Below are positions 34,773 to 42,333 of a DNA stretch of 64,000 bases, piece by piece. The notes under the pieces were generated by a model. The model saw nothing but the letters and a program-made list of their open reading frames with translations. It was not told the DNA's origin and did no database searches. Position 1 is the stretch's first letter; each line of letters begins with the position of its first letter. Source of the stretch: Alsobacter sp045348435 (GTDB taxonomy: Bacteria; Pseudomonadota; Alphaproteobacteria; Rhizobiales; Beijerinckiaceae); assembly GCF_045348435.1 (NCBI RefSeq), contig NZ_CP157484.1, positions 3,100,001 to 3,164,000 of the forward strand. The letters are read 5' to 3'. The position numbers were made by a program, and so were the translations under genes.

Positions 34773-35251
34773 GGTCCTGATTCCCTGTCGGGCCCCTCTT
34801 GGGGGCTGAATACTTGGGGCGCCATCAATGGATGCTCGATGTCGCCTTGAACAATCACAGTTGATCGCTTTTTCTTCAAAAGCGCCCTAATAAGGAGCGT
34901 GAATCGTTCCTTTTCGATTCCATACGAAGAGATTAAGTTCACCCGGCGTTGACGATGGGCGCGCGCCGAATCTGAGGAAACGCCTTGGTCCCGCGCGTCC
35001 GGGCGCATCGGCGCGTCCTGCGCCGTTTCACGCTTCATTGACTCTGGATCGCGAAGCCGGCGCCCGCCGCGGCCCAGGTCGCGGCGCGCTTCGCTTTGCT
35101 CGACCATGCTGCGAGAAGGTGGAAACCGGCTCTTCGCGCCAAAGCATGCGGCCGCCAGGACACGAGAGCATGCGGTGTTTCCGTCGAAACACAGCATGCT
35201 CTAGACTGCCCTGAACGGCGCCGCCGGAGCGCCGACGGGAGGACGCGGACG
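34773..35251. other. Intergenic region, 479 bp
   Basis: Between the Sel1-like gene and the DUF2147 gene, which are divergent. The left part (34830-34940) is AT-rich and may hold the promoter of the Sel1-like gene. The right part holds the long palindrome at 35165-35202. No coding frame was convincing. Confidence 0.5.
35165..35202. repeat. Long perfect-arm palindrome
   Basis: Arms AGAGCATGC and GTGTTTC on one side pair with GAAACAC and GCATGCTCT on the other, with one G/A mismatch and a CGTC loop: 16 base pairs in 38 bp. A further GCATGCGG lies just upstream. It sits 50 bp before the DUF2147 start. Could be a dispersed palindromic element, a terminator for the divergent side or an operator. 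Confidence 0.6.
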
Positions 35252-35695
35252 ATGGCTGGATGGCGCAAGACGGGATGGATCGGCGTGGCCCTGGCGCTCG
35301 GGGGCGCGCCCCTGGCGGCCGAAGCGGCCGACGCCACGGGCCTGTGGCTGCGCGGCACCGGGACGGCCCGGATCAGGATCGTCAATTGCGGCGGCGCGCT
35401 GTGCGGCACGGTCACCTGGCTGAAGGAGCCGAACGGGCCCGACGGCAAGCCCCGCGTCGACGACCAGAATCCAGACCCCGCCAAGCGCGGCCGCCCGGCG
35501 CTCGGCCTGCCCGTCATCCTGGGCATGAAGCCCACCGGCAAGGCCGACCAGTGGAAGGGCGAGGTCTACAAGGCCGACGAGGGAAAGACCTATTCGGGCT
35601 ATCTCACCGTCCTGGGCCCGCGTGAGCTGAAGCTCGAGGGCTGCGTCCTCGGCGGGATGATCTGCAAGGCCGAGACGCTCTCCAGGGTCGAGTGA
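35252..35695 (+). CDS. DUF2147 domain secreted protein
   Basis: 147 residues. A signal peptide ends at AAEAAD. The DUF2147 pattern follows: GLWLRGTGTARIRI, CGGALCGTVTWLKEPN, a GxPVILGMKP segment, GKTYSGYLTVLGP and LKLEGCVLGG. Predicted periplasmic, function unknown; the four Cys suggest disulfides. ATG 35252 has GGGAGG upstream and directly precedes the signal peptide. Confidence 0.88.
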   Translation: MAGWRKTGWIGVALALGGAPLAAEAADATGLWLRGTGTARIRIVNCGGALCGTVTWLKEPNGPDGKPRVDDQNPDPAKRGRPALGLPVILGMKPTGKADQWKGEVYKADEGKTYSGYLTVLGPRELKLEGCVLGGMICKAETLSRVE

Positions 35696-35746
35696 CGCGC
35701 CCCCTCGGGCGGAGCGGTTGCGCTCCGCCCGGGCTGGGCCGGCCGC

Positions 35747-36457
35747 TCAGCGGGCCCGCTGGCCAAACAGCACGGCCTGGGCGTCCTTGTCCTTCGACAG
35801 GTCGTTCTGGGCCCGCACCTCGGCCATCACGGCGACGCCGCGCTGGACGGCGGGACGCGCCATCACGGCCTCGAACCAGCGCTTCAGGTGCGGGAAGTCG
35901 TCCATGACCTGCCCTTGCCTCTCCCAGCCCCGCACCCAGCCGATGCAGGCCATGTCGGCGATGGAGTAGTCCCCGGCCAGGTAGTCGTGGTCGGCGAGGC
36001 GCGTGTTCATCACGCCATAGAGGCGGTTCACCTCGTTGGTGTAGCGGGCGATGGCGTAGGGCGTCTTCTCCGGAGCGTAGATGCGGAAATGGTGGGCCTG
36101 CCCGGCCATCGGCCCGAGGCCGCCGACCTGCCAGAACAGCCACTCCTCGACGGCGACGCGCTGGCGCTCGTCGGCGGGATAGAACCGGCCCGTCTTGCGG
36201 CCGAGATATTGCAGGATGGCGCCCGATTCGAAGACCGAGATCGGCTGGCCGCCCGGTCCGTCAGGGTCGACGATGGCCGGCATGCGGTTGTTGGGGGAGA
36301 TAGCCAGAAACTCGGGCTTGAACTGCTCGCCCTTGCCGATGTTCACGGCGTGGACCGTGTAGGGCAGCCCTGTCTCCTCCAGCATGATGCTGATCTTCCA
36401 GCCATTGGGGGTCGGCCAGTAATAGAGGTCGATGGGGGTTCCGGCGGCTGCGGCCAT
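35747..36457 (-). CDS. Glutathione S-transferase (YfcG/YghU type)
   Basis: 236 residues. An N-terminal thioredoxin-like domain starts DLYYWPTPNGWKISI; the TPNG and later PNNRMPAIVD and FESGAILQYL match the disulfide-bond oxidoreductase GSTs YfcG/YghU. The C-terminal helical domain shows DYSIADMACIGWV. Cytosolic, glutathione-dependent. Convergent with the DUF2147 gene. Confidence 0.9.
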   Translation of the reverse strand: MAAAAGTPIDLYYWPTPNGWKISIMLEETGLPYTVHAVNIGKGEQFKPEFLAISPNNRMPAIVDPDGPGGQPISVFESGAILQYLGRKTGRFYPADERQRVAVEEWLFWQVGGLGPMAGQAHHFRIYAPEKTPYAIARYTNEVNRLYGVMNTRLADHDYLAGDYSIADMACIGWVRGWERQGQVMDDFPHLKRWFEAVMARPAVQRGVAVMAEVRAQNDLSKDKDAQAVLFGQRAR

Positions 36458-36626
36458 GCGCGTGCGCTCCTCGGGTGTGACGATGGGCGCAAGGTAGGGC
36501 GAACCGGCCGCGACCGGAAGGCCGGCGCGGGATCACGAATGCGCGCCCCGCTGCGGTGCGAAACGCGCCATTTCCAAGTTCCAACTTGTAATTGATGTTT
36601 TTTGTGATCCGATTGCGGATGCGCCA

Positions 36627-36649
36627 CGCAGCCGGAGAACCCGGCTGCG
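36627..36649. other. Hairpin upstream of the PsiF-like gene
   Basis: CGCAGCCGG and CCGGCTGCG form a 9-bp perfect stem with an AGAAC loop. It lies between the divergent GST and PsiF-like genes (36458-36714), about 65 bp before the latter's ATG. No T tract follows; it may act as an mRNA leader element. The rest of this gap is AT-richer and probably holds both promoters. Confidence 0.4.
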
Positions 36650-36714
36650 CCGGCCGGCTCGAAGAACGCCGCGCCGGGAGCGGACCGCCCAGGCGCCTGG
36701 AGGATTGAAGTCCC

Positions 36715-37017
36715 ATGAAGACCCGCTTGATCGCATTCACGGCCTTGTTCATCGCCGCCGCGCTGCCCGTTTCGGCGCAGACCACCTCCACCAACCCCCT
36801 GAAGAAGCCTGCGCCCGCGGCTGCGGCCCCGGCCGCCCCGGCGGCGCCTGCGACCGCCGCGCCCGCCACCGAAGCCAAGAAGCCGTCCGAGGCGCAAATG
36901 GCCTCCCGCAACCGCATGAAGGAATGCGGCGCCGAGTGGCAGACCATGAAGAAGGCCGGCAAGACCGAGGGCAAGACCTGGCGCCAGTTCTCCAGCGAGT
37001 GCCTGAAGAAGAAGTGA
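36715..37017 (+). CDS. PsiF-repeat-like secreted protein
   Basis: 100 residues. A signal peptide ends at VSAQT; then a long Ala/Pro-rich linker and one PsiF-type repeat, NRMKECGAEWQTMKKAGK, followed by WRQFSSECLKKK. Predicted periplasmic, unknown function. A strong terminator hairpin follows at 37047-37071. Confidence 0.78.
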   Translation: MKTRLIAFTALFIAAALPVSAQTTSTNPLKKPAPAAAAPAAPAAPATAAPATEAKKPSEAQMASRNRMKECGAEWQTMKKAGKTEGKTWRQFSSECLKKK

Positions 37018-37046
37018 CCCGACAGGCGGCCGATACGGCGCCCCGA

Positions 37047-37071
37047 GGCCCCCGAACCCGCTTCGGGGGCC
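37047..37071 (+). terminator. Intrinsic terminator-like hairpin
   Basis: GGCCCCCGAA and TTCGGGGGCC form a perfect 10-bp stem with a CCCGC loop, 30 bp after the PsiF-like stop. Few Ts follow. It sits between convergent genes and may serve both strands. Confidence 0.7.
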
Positions 37072-37102
37072 TTCCGATCCAGGAGAGCCTGCTGAGCTTG
37101 CT

Positions 37103-37597
37103 TTAGCCCGGGACGAACGTCGCCGCGGCGGGCAGGCGCTTCTTGAAGCCCGCATGGCTCTTGGCGTAGCCGAGCCGCTCGTAGAAGCGGTGCGCGTCGG
37201 TGCGTCCGGCGTTCGACATGAGTTCGCAGACGCGCGCGCCCCGGCGCGCCGCCTCGGCCTCCGCGGCGGCCACCATGCGCGCCCCGACGCCGCGCGACCG
37301 CTGGTCGCCCCGCACCTGCACGGAGCGCAGCACGGCGTGCAGCGCACCCCGGCCGGTCAGCCCCGGCATGAAGCTCAGCAGCAGCGAGCCGACCACCTCG
37401 CCGGCGTCCTCGGCGACATAGAGGACGTGGTCGGGATGGTCGGCCAGGCTCTGGAAGGCGCGGCGGTAGTCGGCTTCCGCCTCCGGGCTCCACGCGTCGC
37501 CCTGGCCGAAGCCCTGGTCCGCCGCGTGCAGCCCCACGATGGCCGGGAGGTCGGCGAGGCGCGCCTCCCGGATGACGGCGCCGGCCGCTGCGCTCAC
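37103..37597 (-). CDS. GNAT family N-acetyltransferase
   Basis: 164 residues. Acetyl-CoA binding loop: QVRGDQRSRGVGARMV; later GRTDAHRFYERLGY is the typical C-terminal block. The start is a GTG at 37597 overlapping the stop of the glutathione transferase gene by 4 bases, so the two are coupled. Substrate unknown. Confidence 0.87.
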   Translation of the reverse strand: MSAAAGAVIREARLADLPAIVGLHAADQGFGQGDAWSPEAEADYRRAFQSLADHPDHVLYVAEDAGEVVGSLLLSFMPGLTGRGALHAVLRSVQVRGDQRSRGVGARMVAAAEAEAARRGARVCELMSNAGRTDAHRFYERLGYAKSHAGFKKRLPAAATFVPG

Positions 37598-38235
37598 GCG
37601 GCGGCCCGGGTCTCGGGCGGCAGGATGTCGGCGGGGTCGCCGAAGCCCGGTAGCGCCCGCATGCGCGCCACCCAGGCGGTCAGGTTCGGGTACGGCGCCA
37701 GGTCGAAGCCGGCCTCGCCGACATAGTGGACCACCCCATAGACGTCGATGTCGGCGATGGTCGGCGCCTCGCCCACCAGCCAGTCGCGTCCGGCGAGCGC
37801 CTTGTCGAGGAAGCTCAGCGCCGCCGTCGCCTCGGCGGCGTACATCTGCAGGGTGGCCTCGTCGAACGTGCGGAACCCCGCCTTGGCGCCGCGGGTGCGG
37901 TACACGGGGGCAGCGAGCTTGTCCCAGACCCAGAACATCCATTCGCGGGCGGCGATGCGCTCCTCCAGCGTGGCGCCGCCGAACTTGCCGGTCTTGTCGG
38001 CGACGTATTCGAGGATGGAGGCCGACTGGCACAGGTTGCGGCCGTTGGACGTGTCCGTCAGGCAGGGCACCTGGCCGAAGCGGTTCTTGGCCAGGAACTC
38101 CGGCGACTTGTGCTGGCCGGCGCGCAGGTTGACGTGGTCATAGTCGAACGGCTCGCCCGCCAGCGCGAGCGCCAGCCCGACCTTGTAGGTGGGGCCCGAG
38201 AGATAGATGCCGTGAAGGGTGAAACGCGCGGTCAT
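37594..38235 (-). CDS. Glutathione S-transferase family protein
   Basis: 213 residues. N-terminal domain with YLSGPTYKVGLALALAG, GQVPCLTD and the SASILEYVADKTGKF segment; C-terminal helical domain with TIADIDVYGVVHYV. ATG 38235 has GAGGAC upstream; the extra residues to 38265 are less likely. Probable cytosolic detoxification or thiol-transfer enzyme. Coupled to the downstream GNAT gene. Confidence 0.88.
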   Translation of the reverse strand: MTARFTLHGIYLSGPTYKVGLALALAGEPFDYDHVNLRAGQHKSPEFLAKNRFGQVPCLTDTSNGRNLCQSASILEYVADKTGKFGGATLEERIAAREWMFWVWDKLAAPVYRTRGAKAGFRTFDEATLQMYAAEATAALSFLDKALAGRDWLVGEAPTIADIDVYGVVHYVGEAGFDLAPYPNLTAWVARMRALPGFGDPADILPPETRAAA

Positions 38236-38418
38236 GGACGTCCTCATGCGAGGGGATGAAGCCAAGGCGCGGAGCCTACAGCTTCGCAGGCGCGCCGCAA
38301 GACGGCTGCGCGGTTGACTTCAGGCCGACGCTCACCACCTCTGCGCCGAGATCGCAGCCTGCATACGGTTCGACGGGACGCCTCCCCTTCGTTGATCCAT
38401 GCTCCGGGAGACGCCTCT

Positions 38419-38946
38419 TTGACCGTTCCTGACTTCGTCGAGCCCATCCTGTCCTTCATCAAGACGCATGAGGGTTGGGCCATCCCGATCGTCTTCGCGC
38501 TGGCCTTCGGCGAGTCGCTGGCCTTCGTGTCGCTGCTGCTCCCCGCCACCGTGATCCTGTGGGGCATCGGCGTGATGGTGGGGGCGAGCGGCATGGCTTT
38601 CCTGCCGCTCTGGCTCGCCGCCGCCGTCGGGGCGGCGCTGGGCGACTGGCTGTCCTACTGGCTCGGCTACCACTATCACGAGCCGATCTCGCGCATGTGG
38701 CCGCTCAGCAAGCACCCGGACCTGCTGCCGCGCGGCCATGCGGCCTTCGAGAAGTGGGGTTGGGCCGGCGTATTCTTCGGCCGCTTCCTCGGCCCGCTGC
38801 GCGCCGCGGTGCCGCTGGTCGCAGGCGCCTGCCAGATGCCGCAATGGTCCTTCCAGCTCGCCAACTGGCTCTCGGCCTTCGCGTGGGCGACATGGACGCT
38901 GGGGGCCGGCGCGTTCGGGGTCGAGGCGTTGAAGGGGTGGTTTTAG
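38419..38946 (+). CDS. DedA family membrane protein
   Basis: 175 residues. The family core is visible: AFGESLAFVSLLLPATVILW, GDWLSYWLGYHYHEPISR, and FFGRFLGPLRAAVPLVAG with its conserved FxGRFxxxxR. DedA proteins are inner-membrane transporters implicated in lipid-carrier recycling and membrane potential. The start appears to be a TTG at 38419 with GGGAG 8 bases upstream; no in-frame ATG is near. Confidence 0.88.
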   Translation: MTVPDFVEPILSFIKTHEGWAIPIVFALAFGESLAFVSLLLPATVILWGIGVMVGASGMAFLPLWLAAAVGAALGDWLSYWLGYHYHEPISRMWPLSKHPDLLPRGHAAFEKWGWAGVFFGRFLGPLRAAVPLVAGACQMPQWSFQLANWLSAFAWATWTLGAGAFGVEALKGWF

Positions 38947-38954
38947 CGGCCTGC

Positions 38955-39221
38955 TCAGTCGTAGACCCTGCTTCGATGTCCGACGCGAAGCACGAGAACA
39001 ATCCATTCATTGTTCTGAATCGAAGCGATGATGCGGACATCCCCGACTCTGTAACGCCAAAGACCCGCAAGATCTCCCGAAAGAGGTTTTCCGAAACGAC
39101 GTGGATCCTCGGCTGTCGCGATCCTGTCACGCAGGTATTTCTCGACCTTCAGCCTTTCGGCGTGGCCGAGCACCCGCAGTTCCTTGGCGGCGGCTGCGTC
39201 GAAAACGACACGCCAAATCAC
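38955..39221 (-). CDS. RelE/ParE-type toxin
   Basis: 88 residues, the usual size. FDAAAAKELRVLGHAERLKVEKYL, then KPLSGDLAGLWRYRVGDVRII and VLRVGHRSRVYD are typical of RelE-like mRNA interferases. Residues R61 to D64 and the terminal His/Arg region fit the family. Overlaps the antitoxin gene by 4 bases (ATGA). Confidence 0.9.
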   Translation of the reverse strand: MIWRVVFDAAAAKELRVLGHAERLKVEKYLRDRIATAEDPRRFGKPLSGDLAGLWRYRVGDVRIIASIQNNEWIVLVLRVGHRSRVYD

Positions 39222-39439
39222 GAGGGTTCGGCGTCGCCAGACGACTCGGCTTCCAGTTCTTCAAGGCTAACCGTCGGCCCGCCACGCCGCAATCGCTCCA
39301 GCGCGAGATAACCGTCCTCGATATCGTCGAGATGACGCTCGATGGCTTCCCGCGCATAGAAGCTTTTTGTGCGGTTCGTGCGACGGGCGAGCGCCTCCAG
39401 TCTCTTTTCGAGGTCCGGCGTCAAACGAAGAGCAAGCAT
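39218..39439 (-). CDS. Ribbon-helix-helix antitoxin
   Basis: 73 residues. The N-terminal LALRLTPDLEKRLEALARRTNRTKSFYAREAI is an RHH fold; the acidic C-terminus (SLEELEAESSGD) would wrap the toxin. Strong SD AGGAGG before ATG 39439. It probably represses its own promoter through the palindrome at 39452-39471. Confidence 0.9.
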   Translation of the reverse strand: MLALRLTPDLEKRLEALARRTNRTKSFYAREAIERHLDDIEDGYLALERLRRGGPTVSLEELEAESSGDAEPS

Positions 39440-39451
39440 CGAACCCTCCTG

Positions 39452-39471
39452 GTGCTATACACGTATAGCAC
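39452..39471 (-). promoter_or_regulatory. Antitoxin operator palindrome
   Basis: GTGCTATAC and GTATAGCAC form perfect 9-bp arms around AC, directly upstream of the antitoxin SD. Position and symmetry are those expected for RHH antitoxin autorepression. It contains TATAC-like sequence that could be the promoter -10 element. Confidence 0.75.
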
Positions 39472-39551
39472 TGGATTGCTTTGACGAAAAGCGCCCTTCC
39501 CCTCCGCCGCTGCGCGGCTTCGGCCGAGGATGACGGCGAGAAATCATGCCC

Positions 39552-41039
39552 TCAGATCCCCAGCTTCGCCTTCAGGATGTCGTTCACGGCCTGCGGATTG
39601 GCCTTGCCGCCGGACTGCTTCATGACCTGGCCGACGAACCAGCCGATCATGGTGGGCTTGGCCTGCGCCTGCGCGACCTTGTCCGGGTTGGCGGCGATCA
39701 CGGCATCCACGGCCGCCTCGATCGCGCCCGTGTCGGTGACCTGCTTCATGCCGCGGCTCTCGACGAGCGCGCGCGGGTCGCCGCCCTCGGTCCAGACGAT
39801 CTCGAACAGGTCCTTGGCGATCTTGCCCGAGATTACCCCCTCGCCGATGAGGTCCACGATGCCGCCGAGCTGCGCCGGCGACACCGGCGAGGTGGTGACG
39901 TCCTTGCCTTCCTTGTTCAACCGGCCGAAGAGCTCGTTGATCACCCAGTTCGCCGCCGCCTTGCCGTCGCGGCCCTTGGCGACCGCCTCGAAATAGGCCG
40001 CCTGCTCCTGCTCGGCCACCAGCACGCCGGCGTCATAGGGCGAGAGCCCGTAGTCGGCGATGAAGCGCGCCTTCTTGGCGTCCGGCAGCTCCGGCAGGTG
40101 CTGCGCCAGCGCGTCCACATAGGCCTGGTCGAACTCCAGCGGCAGCAGGTCCGGGTCCGGGAAGTAGCGGTAGTCGTGCGCCTCTTCCTTGGAGCGCATC
40201 GAGCGCGTCTCGCCGCGGCCCGGGTCGAACAGGCGCGTCTCCTGGTCGATCGTCCCGCCATCCTCCAGAATGCCGATCTGCCGCCGCGCCTCGGTCTCGA
40301 TCGCCTGCCCGATGAAGCGGATCGAGTTCACGTTCTTGATCTCGCAGCGGGTGCCGAAGGGCTCGCCCGGCCGCCGCACCGAGACGTTCACGTCGGCGCG
40401 CAGGCTCCCCTTCTCCATGTCGCCGTCGCAGGTGCCGAGGTAGCGCAAAATGGTGCGCAGCTTGGTCACATAGGCGCGCGCCTCTTCCGACGAGCGGATG
40501 TCCGGCTTCGACACGATCTCCATCAGCGCCACGCCCGAGCGGTTCAGGTCCACGAAGCTCATGGTCGGGTGCTGGTCGTGCAGCGACTTGCCGGCGTCCT
40601 GCTCCAGATGGAGCCGCTCGATGCCGACCGTGATCTGCCCGCCGCTCTCCGGCAGGTCCACCACCACCTCGCCCTCGCCCACGATGGGGCTCTTGTACTG
40701 GCTGATCTGATAGCCCTGCGGCAGGTCCGGGTAGAAGTAGTTCTTGCGGTCGAAGGTGGAGCGCAGGTTCACCTGCGCCTTCAGCCCCAGCCCGGTGCGG
40801 ATCGCCTGCTTGACGCATTCCTCGTTGATGACTGGCAGCATGCCGGGCATCGCCGCGTCCACCAGCGACACGTGGTCGTTCGGCTCCCCGCCGAACTCCG
40901 TCGACGCGCCCGAGAACAGCTTCGACTTCGACGTCACCTGCGCGTGAATCTCCATGCCCACCACGATTTCCCAATCCCCGGTCGCGCCCTTGATGAGCTT
41001 CTTGGGGTCGAGCGTGCGGCTGTCGACGATGGCGTTCAT
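39552..41039 (-). CDS. gatB: Aspartyl/glutamyl-tRNA amidotransferase subunit B
   Basis: 495 residues. GatB kinase domain: VVGMEIHAQVTSKSKLFSG, YPDLPQGYQISQYK, RLHLEQDAGKS, DLNRSGVALMEIVS; C-terminal YqeY-like tail. With GatC and GatA it converts Glu-tRNA-Gln (and Asp-tRNA-Asn) to the amidated form, activating the acyl group with ATP. ATG 41039 matches the family start; the frame open to 41129 is an unlikely extension. Separated from gatA by three small genes. Confidence 0.96.
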   Translation of the reverse strand: MNAIVDSRTLDPKKLIKGATGDWEIVVGMEIHAQVTSKSKLFSGASTEFGGEPNDHVSLVDAAMPGMLPVINEECVKQAIRTGLGLKAQVNLRSTFDRKNYFYPDLPQGYQISQYKSPIVGEGEVVVDLPESGGQITVGIERLHLEQDAGKSLHDQHPTMSFVDLNRSGVALMEIVSKPDIRSSEEARAYVTKLRTILRYLGTCDGDMEKGSLRADVNVSVRRPGEPFGTRCEIKNVNSIRFIGQAIETEARRQIGILEDGGTIDQETRLFDPGRGETRSMRSKEEAHDYRYFPDPDLLPLEFDQAYVDALAQHLPELPDAKKARFIADYGLSPYDAGVLVAEQEQAAYFEAVAKGRDGKAAANWVINELFGRLNKEGKDVTTSPVSPAQLGGIVDLIGEGVISGKIAKDLFEIVWTEGGDPRALVESRGMKQVTDTGAIEAAVDAVIAANPDKVAQAQAKPTMIGWFVGQVMKQSGGKANPQAVNDILKAKLGI

Positions 41040-41209
41040 CGGAGGATCTCTCGTGTCGGACGGGCCATGAGGCCGAACCCCGCTTTTCGGATCTGCGGCG
41101 CGCGGGGTCAAGGGGGCGCAAATCACCAACCGGCCGCAACCTCCGCTCGCTCACCTGCGCTACCGGCTGGCTCTATGCTAGGATGACGCCAACCCCAAGT
41201 GAGGCCGCG

Positions 41210-41776
41210 ATGAACATCCGCACCGCCCCGCCCATGGACAAGGCGACCTTCTATCGCTGGCTGGAGCGGCAGGAGCGTCGCTGGGAGCTGGCGGACGGAG
41301 TTCCGCGCATGCTGCCCTGGGTCACCTCCAACCACGCCCGCATCTGCACGAACCTCGTGGCGTGGCTCGCGGCCCATCTCGACCGCGACGTGCACGACAT
41401 CATGCAGGGCGACTTCGCCATCGAGACCGGCCCACGCTCGGTGCGCTTCGCCGACGTGATGGTCTGCCCCTTCGTGCAGGACCCGAAAGGCCGCCACACG
41501 GTGGTCGCGCCGCTCGTCGTCGAGGTGCTGTCGGAAAGCACCGAGCATGTCGCCTTCGGCGAGAAGCTGATCGAATACGGCGCCCTGGACGGCGTCGACG
41601 CCTACATGATCTGCGCGCAGGACAAGGCCGCCGTCTGGCTCTGGCTGCGCGACCCGCAGGAGGGCTGGCCCAAGGATCCTGAGATCCTGAACAGCCTGGA
41701 CGGCAGCGCGCGCCTGCCGCATCTGCGGCTCGATTTGCCCCTCGCCGAGATCTATCGCCGCGTCACAGTGGCCTGA
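41210..41776 (+). CDS. Uma2-family endonuclease-like protein (DUF820)
   Basis: 188 residues. A restriction-endonuclease-like fold: WELADGVPRML, then VRFADVMVCPFVQDP, LVVEVLSEST with the acidic metal ligands, and EYGALDGVDAYMI. Common in bacteria as orphan genes; function unknown. ATG 41210 has GAGG upstream; 41183 is an alternative. It sits alone on the plus strand between gatB and gatA. Confidence 0.88.
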   Translation: MNIRTAPPMDKATFYRWLERQERRWELADGVPRMLPWVTSNHARICTNLVAWLAAHLDRDVHDIMQGDFAIETGPRSVRFADVMVCPFVQDPKGRHTVVAPLVVEVLSESTEHVAFGEKLIEYGALDGVDAYMICAQDKAAVWLWLRDPQEGWPKDPEILNSLDGSARLPHLRLDLPLAEIYRRVTVA

Positions 41777-41796
41777 GGCTCTCCGTCAATCGAAGA

Positions 41797-42111
41797 TCAC
41801 CGCCCGCTCGCCCGCCGCGCCCCATACCCCGCCACCGCCCACAGCACCCCGGCGATGAACCGCGCCAGGGCGTGCGCGCCGCCGAAGAAGTAGCCGCCCT
41901 CGAACCAGCTGATCCCGACGAAGCGCAGCAGGAAGCTCACCGCCACGGCGGCGATCACGGCCGCAAAGCCGGCCAGCAGCAGCTTGGCGGCCTGGTCGGC
42001 CTTCCAGCCGATCCACAGGCCGATCGCCACTACCACGGGGTCGACGAAGGCCAGCAGGATCACCCAGCGATAGGGCTCGAGGTCCTGCCAGAAATGCGGG
42101 GGCATGAGCAT
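41797..42111 (-). CDS. Small membrane protein
   Basis: 104 residues with three hydrophobic segments (WVILLAFVDPVVVAIGLWIGW, LLAGFAAVIAAVAVSFLLRF, and a Gly-rich third). No family recognised. Ten bp downstream of another small membrane gene and in line with gatA, so possibly cotranscribed. Confidence 0.7.
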   Translation of the reverse strand: MLMPPHFWQDLEPYRWVILLAFVDPVVVAIGLWIGWKADQAAKLLLAGFAAVIAAVAVSFLLRFVGISWFEGGYFFGGAHALARFIAGVLWAVAGYGARRASGR

Positions 42112-42120
42112 GTCCTGATG

Positions 42121-42330
42121 TCAGCGCGCGATCAGCCGCCGGCCGGCGGCGCCGAAGATCCAGCCCAGCGCCGCCATGGCGGCAGCCATCGCGGCCGTGG
42201 CAAGCGGCCGGGCGTCAGCGTCGCCGCGCAAGAATTGCACAACCAGCAACACCACCAGCAGGGCGGCGGTGGCCCAGAACAACCATCGCAGCACGACGAG
42301 GCACGCGAAGGCGACGGCCGTGCTGAACAC
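42121..42330 (-). CDS. Small membrane protein
   Basis: 69 residues with two hydrophobic helices (AFACLVVLRWLFWATAALL and a second Ala-rich one). No recognised family. Its ATG is 4 bp after the gatA stop, suggesting cotranscription with gatA and the next membrane gene. Confidence 0.65.
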   Translation of the reverse strand: MFSTAVAFACLVVLRWLFWATAALLVVLLVVQFLRGDADARPLATAAMAAAMAALGWIFGAAGRRLIAR

Positions 42331-42333
42331 GGC

